Assembly: GCA_001871235.1 (NCBI GenBank)
Contig: MNUV01000045.1
Coordinates: 1 to 15,751, forward strand
Direction: 5' to 3'
DNA from: Candidatus Falkowbacteria bacterium CG1_02_41_21
Lineage (GTDB): Bacteria; Patescibacteriota; Patescibacteriia; Patescibacteriales; UBA12465
Length of the DNA stretch: 15,751 bases
The notes under the pieces were generated by a model. It was not told the origin of the DNA and did no database searches. It was given only the letters and a program-made list of their open reading frames with translations. Below are positions 13,623-15,751 of the stretch, piece after piece (position 1 is the first letter of the stretch; each line of letters opens with the position of its first letter). Made by a program: the position numbers and the translations under genes.

Positions 13623-13958
13623 TTATTTCTGTGCCCACAAGACTATCTTATTACCCTTAACAATTTTCTTTTCAATCGCGCCAGCAAACAATCTATAAGC
13701 TGGTCGACTTTCTTTTTTATAAATCGTTCGGATACCGAGTACCGTTTTGCATTCTTTACATTCGAGTTTTTCTTTATCTTTTAGATCGTCCGGAGAGACA
13801 ATTCGATCAAAATAAAGTCGCTTAAGAATTCCTGGTCCATCTTTTTGATAAATCATGAGTTGATTTTTGCACTTTTCACAACTCAACGATAACCATCGAG
13901 AGTAACCGCCTCGATTCTTCTTGAATCTATCGCTCTTGAATGTAAGTTTAGTACTCAT
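13623..13958 (-). CDS. Zinc-ribbon protein of unknown function
   Basis: A 111-residue protein with two Cys pairs, Cys27-x2-Cys30 and Cys67-x2-Cys70, which would form one zinc site. The N-terminus is basic (MSTKLTFKSDRFKKNRGG), and the segment between the pairs has QKDGPGILKRLYFDRIV. The C-terminus is Lys-rich with hydrophobic residues (IEKKIVKGNKIVLWAQK). There is no membrane segment. The basic surface plus zinc ribbon would suit nucleic-acid or ribosome binding, but no named family is assigned. It lies between the cytidine deaminase and YjjX-like genes on the same strand. Confidence 0.75.
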   Translation of the reverse strand: MSTKLTFKSDRFKKNRGGYSRWLSLSCEKCKNQLMIYQKDGPGILKRLYFDRIVSPDDLKDKEKLECKECKTVLGIRTIYKKESRPAYRLFAGAIEKKIVKGNKIVLWAQK

Positions 13959-13975
13959 ATTTTTATAGTCCTACG

Positions 13976-14419
13976 CCCACAACGTTTCTTGATTTCATTT
14001 CCAACTATGCAAGAGTTATTAAATCTTTAGCCTTACATTTTTTAGGTCCTCCGTTAATCTCAAGGATTACCCAAGTTTCTGGTCCATAAAAATTTATTAA
14101 CTCCCGGCAAGTGTTACATGGAAGAATAATGGTGGGCTTTGGCACATCCCACATTGTAATGGCGACGATAGAATCGAATTCCCTTTCGCCATTTGAGACC
14201 ACCATACCCATTGCCACATGTTCTGCGCAAACATCAATATTTTGAGATTCAAGATGGACACCGACATAAATCTTTCCCGATTTTGACCGTACCGCAGAGC
14301 CAACGTGATGCTTCCCATATAGAAAATTCTTCTGTATGACTGTGGTTGCCGCGTCAATCAACTCCCGATCTTCTTCTGTGATGTTTGTGTATTCCATATT
14401 ATTTCCCACAACATTTCTT
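13976..14419. repeat. Short direct repeat flanking the cytidine deaminase gene
   Basis: A 15-bp sequence, CCCACAACRTTTCTT, occurs at 13976-13990 and 14405-14419 with one mismatch (14 of 15). The second copy encodes the end of SecA (KKCCG). The first lies in the spacer between the deaminase and zinc-ribbon genes. Each copy is followed on the minus strand by the ATG of the next gene. Confidence 0.6.
14005..14397 (-). CDS. Cytidine deaminase family protein
   Basis: A 130-residue zinc-dependent deaminase. It shows VGSAVRSKSGKIYVGVHLES (32-51), the catalytic Cys57-Ala-Glu59 (zinc ligand and proton-shuttle Glu), and Pro93-Cys94-x2-Cys97 for the other two ligands. The block GVHLESQNI replaces the G-V-N-x-E-N of classical cytidine deaminases, placing it closer to the blasticidin-deaminase-like branch, so substrate may be cytidine, deoxycytidine or a related compound. 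I chose the ATG at 14397, one base after the secA stop (TAA-T-ATG), over an upstream ATG inside secA at 14454. The coupling suggests co-transcription with secA. Confidence 0.9.
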   Translation of the reverse strand: MEYTNITEEDRELIDAATTVIQKNFLYGKHHVGSAVRSKSGKIYVGVHLESQNIDVCAEHVAMGMVVSNGEREFDSIVAITMWDVPKPTIILPCNTCRELINFYGPETWVILEINGGPKKCKAKDLITLA

Positions 14420-15751
14420 ATACTTCTTCCCGCTCCCGCAAGGACAGGGATCATTCCGGCCCACCTTCTCGCCTTCTTCGTTTTTTACCTTTTCATGGAC
14501 TAAATCCACATTTTGATGAGAATGTTGTTCCACGGCGGTCTTTTCCAGAGCGGAGAAACTTAAGCGTCTATTTTCATTGACAGCGGTAATCGCGGCCACT
14601 TTCTCGGCTGACAAACCGCCCAAGGCGTCACTGGTCTTGAAAATAGAATAGACCACTTGTTTTTGAATGAGGCTATTTAACTCGCCGAACATCAGGTAAG
14701 CTTCTTTTTTGTATTCCACCAGCGGATCGTGCTGACCGTAACCGCGCAGACCGATACCGCGCCGCAAGTAATCAATGGTTTCCAGGTGCTCAATCCACAA
14801 GGTATCAATGGAACGGATTAGTATTCCCTTTTCAATCTCGGCGAAATTAATATTCACCGCCTTAAAAGCTTCCTTCATGTCCAAATACTTTTTTCTGACA
14901 ATCTCCACCAAGAAATTGATAACCTCTTCTCTGGTCTTGAAATTGGCGATTTGGTCTTTGATGTTTGTGGCGCTGATAATAGTTTTGAAGGTTTCAGCAA
15001 TCTCCTGGAAATTCCAATCACTGATATTTTCTCCCGGGGTATGAAAACTGACCACCTCAGAAATTTCACTGGCGATCATATCCAAACTAATGCCGGATAG
15101 AGTTCTGGCGGTATTTTTGCCTTCATGAATTTCTAGAATCTCTTTCCGTTTGCGATAAATGGCTTCCCGGTGTTTGTTGATGACATCATCATATTCCACC
15201 AAATGTTTCCGGATATCAAAATTATTGCCTTCAACTTTTTTCTGAGCTGATTCAATGGAGCGGGACAACAATGAATTTTGAATGGGCATATCTTCCGGCA
15301 CCTTCAAGGTGGACATTAATTTTTTCATACGGTCGCCGCCAAAAATACGCATCAAATCATCATCGGTGGAAACATAAAACTGAGACGAGCCCGGATCGCC
15401 CTGCCGACCGGCCCGACCGCGCAATTGATTATCAATCCGGCGCGATTCATGCCGCTCGGTGCCGATGACATGCAAACCGCCGAGCGCCTTAATCTCTTCC
15501 TGCTCGGCCGAATTGGACGGATTACCGCCTAAAATAATATCCACACCGCGACCGGCCATATTGGTAGCTAGAGTAATGGCTCCTCGTTTACCGGCCTGAG
15601 CGATGATTTCCGCTTCCCGGAAATGGTTTTTGGCATTTAACATCTCCGGACGCAAACCTTCCTTTTGCATCATCTCCGCTAAAATTTCATTCTTTTCGAT
15701 GGAAATAGTACCGATTAATACCGGCTGGCCTTTAGCACTCCGCTCTTTTAC
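14399..15751 (-). CDS. secA: Preprotein translocase ATPase SecA, 3' part
   Basis: The frame is open from the window's right edge to TAA at 14399-14401, giving 450 residues; the 5' part lies outside. The visible part begins in the second nucleotide-binding domain (VKERSAKGQPVLIGTISIEK). It continues with LNAKNHFREAEIIAQAG, TLATNMAGRGVDI and the arginine-finger motif LRGRAGRQGDPGSSQFY, then the helical scaffold and wing regions. The C-terminus ends with the zinc-binding tail GRNDPCPCGSGKKYKKCCGK. SecA drives protein export through SecYEG. The first Met at 15671-15673 is not the start, because the frame continues upstream with conserved residues. A cytidine deaminase gene starts one base after the stop. 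Confidence 0.98.
   Translation of the reverse strand, partial: VKERSAKGQPVLIGTISIEKNEILAEMMQKEGLRPEMLNAKNHFREAEIIAQAGKRGAITLATNMAGRGVDIILGGNPSNSAEQEEIKALGGLHVIGTERHESRRIDNQLRGRAGRQGDPGSSQFYVSTDDDLMRIFGGDRMKKLMSTLKVPEDMPIQNSLLSRSIESAQKKVEGNNFDIRKHLVEYDDVINKHREAIYRKRKEILEIHEGKNTARTLSGISLDMIASEISEVVSFHTPGENISDWNFQEIAETFKTIISATNIKDQIANFKTREEVINFLVEIVRKKYLDMKEAFKAVNINFAEIEKGILIRSIDTLWIEHLETIDYLRRGIGLRGYGQHDPLVEYKKEAYLMFGELNSLIQKQVVYSIFKTSDALGGLSAEKVAAITAVNENRRLSFSALEKTAVEQHSHQNVDLVHEKVKNEEGEKVGRNDPCPCGSGKKYKKCCGK

Noticed and set aside
14398..14454. Upstream start for the cytidine deaminase at 14454
   Set aside because: It would overlap the conserved zinc tail of SecA. The ATG at 14397 directly follows the secA stop and gives the normal length.

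Overview
The window looks like a chromosomal segment of a Patescibacteria (Candidate Phyla Radiation, probably Parcubacteria-like) genome. The inference rests on moderate-to-low GC, very tight packing with nearly every gene on the minus strand, AT-rich gene starts that mostly lack Shine-Dalgarno sequences, and the gene mix (type IV pilin-like protein, LemA/HtpX, Bro-N protein, DUF1653, ASCH protein, undecaprenyl-phosphate sugar transferase). TGA ends at least one well-conserved gene (the WbaZ-like glycosyltransferase), so the standard bacterial code fits and a TGA-recoding lineage such as Gracilibacteria is unlikely. No tRNA, CRISPR array, IS element or integrase was seen.

Layout, read in window order (transcription runs right to left). 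At 1-406 is the 5' part of a prepilin-type gene, driven by an extended -10 promoter whose spacer is almost entirely a 10-G homopolymer. At 493-4443 is a surface-glycan set: a GT4 glycosyltransferase with its own promoter, then a WbaZ-like GT4 enzyme coupled to a polyprenyl-phosphate sugar-1-phosphate transferase. At 4516-4899 is rnpB (RNase P RNA) with a near-consensus promoter. At 4981-9569 is one apparent transcription unit, ileS-lemA-(44-aa membrane protein)-htpX, bounded by a promoter at 9608-9636 and an intrinsic terminator at 4932-4959.

From 9694 to 12508 run small accessory or housekeeping genes: Bro-N protein, ASCH-domain protein, a nucleoside 2-deoxyribosyltransferase-like protein, DUF1653, TspO/MBR, and an acidic protein of unknown function. 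They end at a strong terminator at 9646-9673. The Bro-N gene has its own extended -10 promoter overlapped by a 9-bp perfect inverted repeat. From 12615 to 14397 are NUDIX hydrolase, YjjX-type inosine/xanthosine triphosphatase, a zinc-ribbon protein and cytidine deaminase. This run follows directly on secA, whose 3' part fills 14399-15751 and continues beyond the window.

Taken together: secA and the pilin belong to secretion and surface structures; the glycosyltransferases begin and extend a lipid-linked glycan; LemA/HtpX with the small membrane protein is probably a membrane quality-control unit; and the genes between secA and the Bro-N gene form a nucleotide-pool sanitation and salvage cluster. 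The most interesting signals are regulatory: the poly-G promoter spacer of the pilin gene, the palindrome over the Bro-N promoter, the overlooked small membrane protein, and an RNase P RNA whose L15 region appears to lack the tRNA-CCA-binding GGU.
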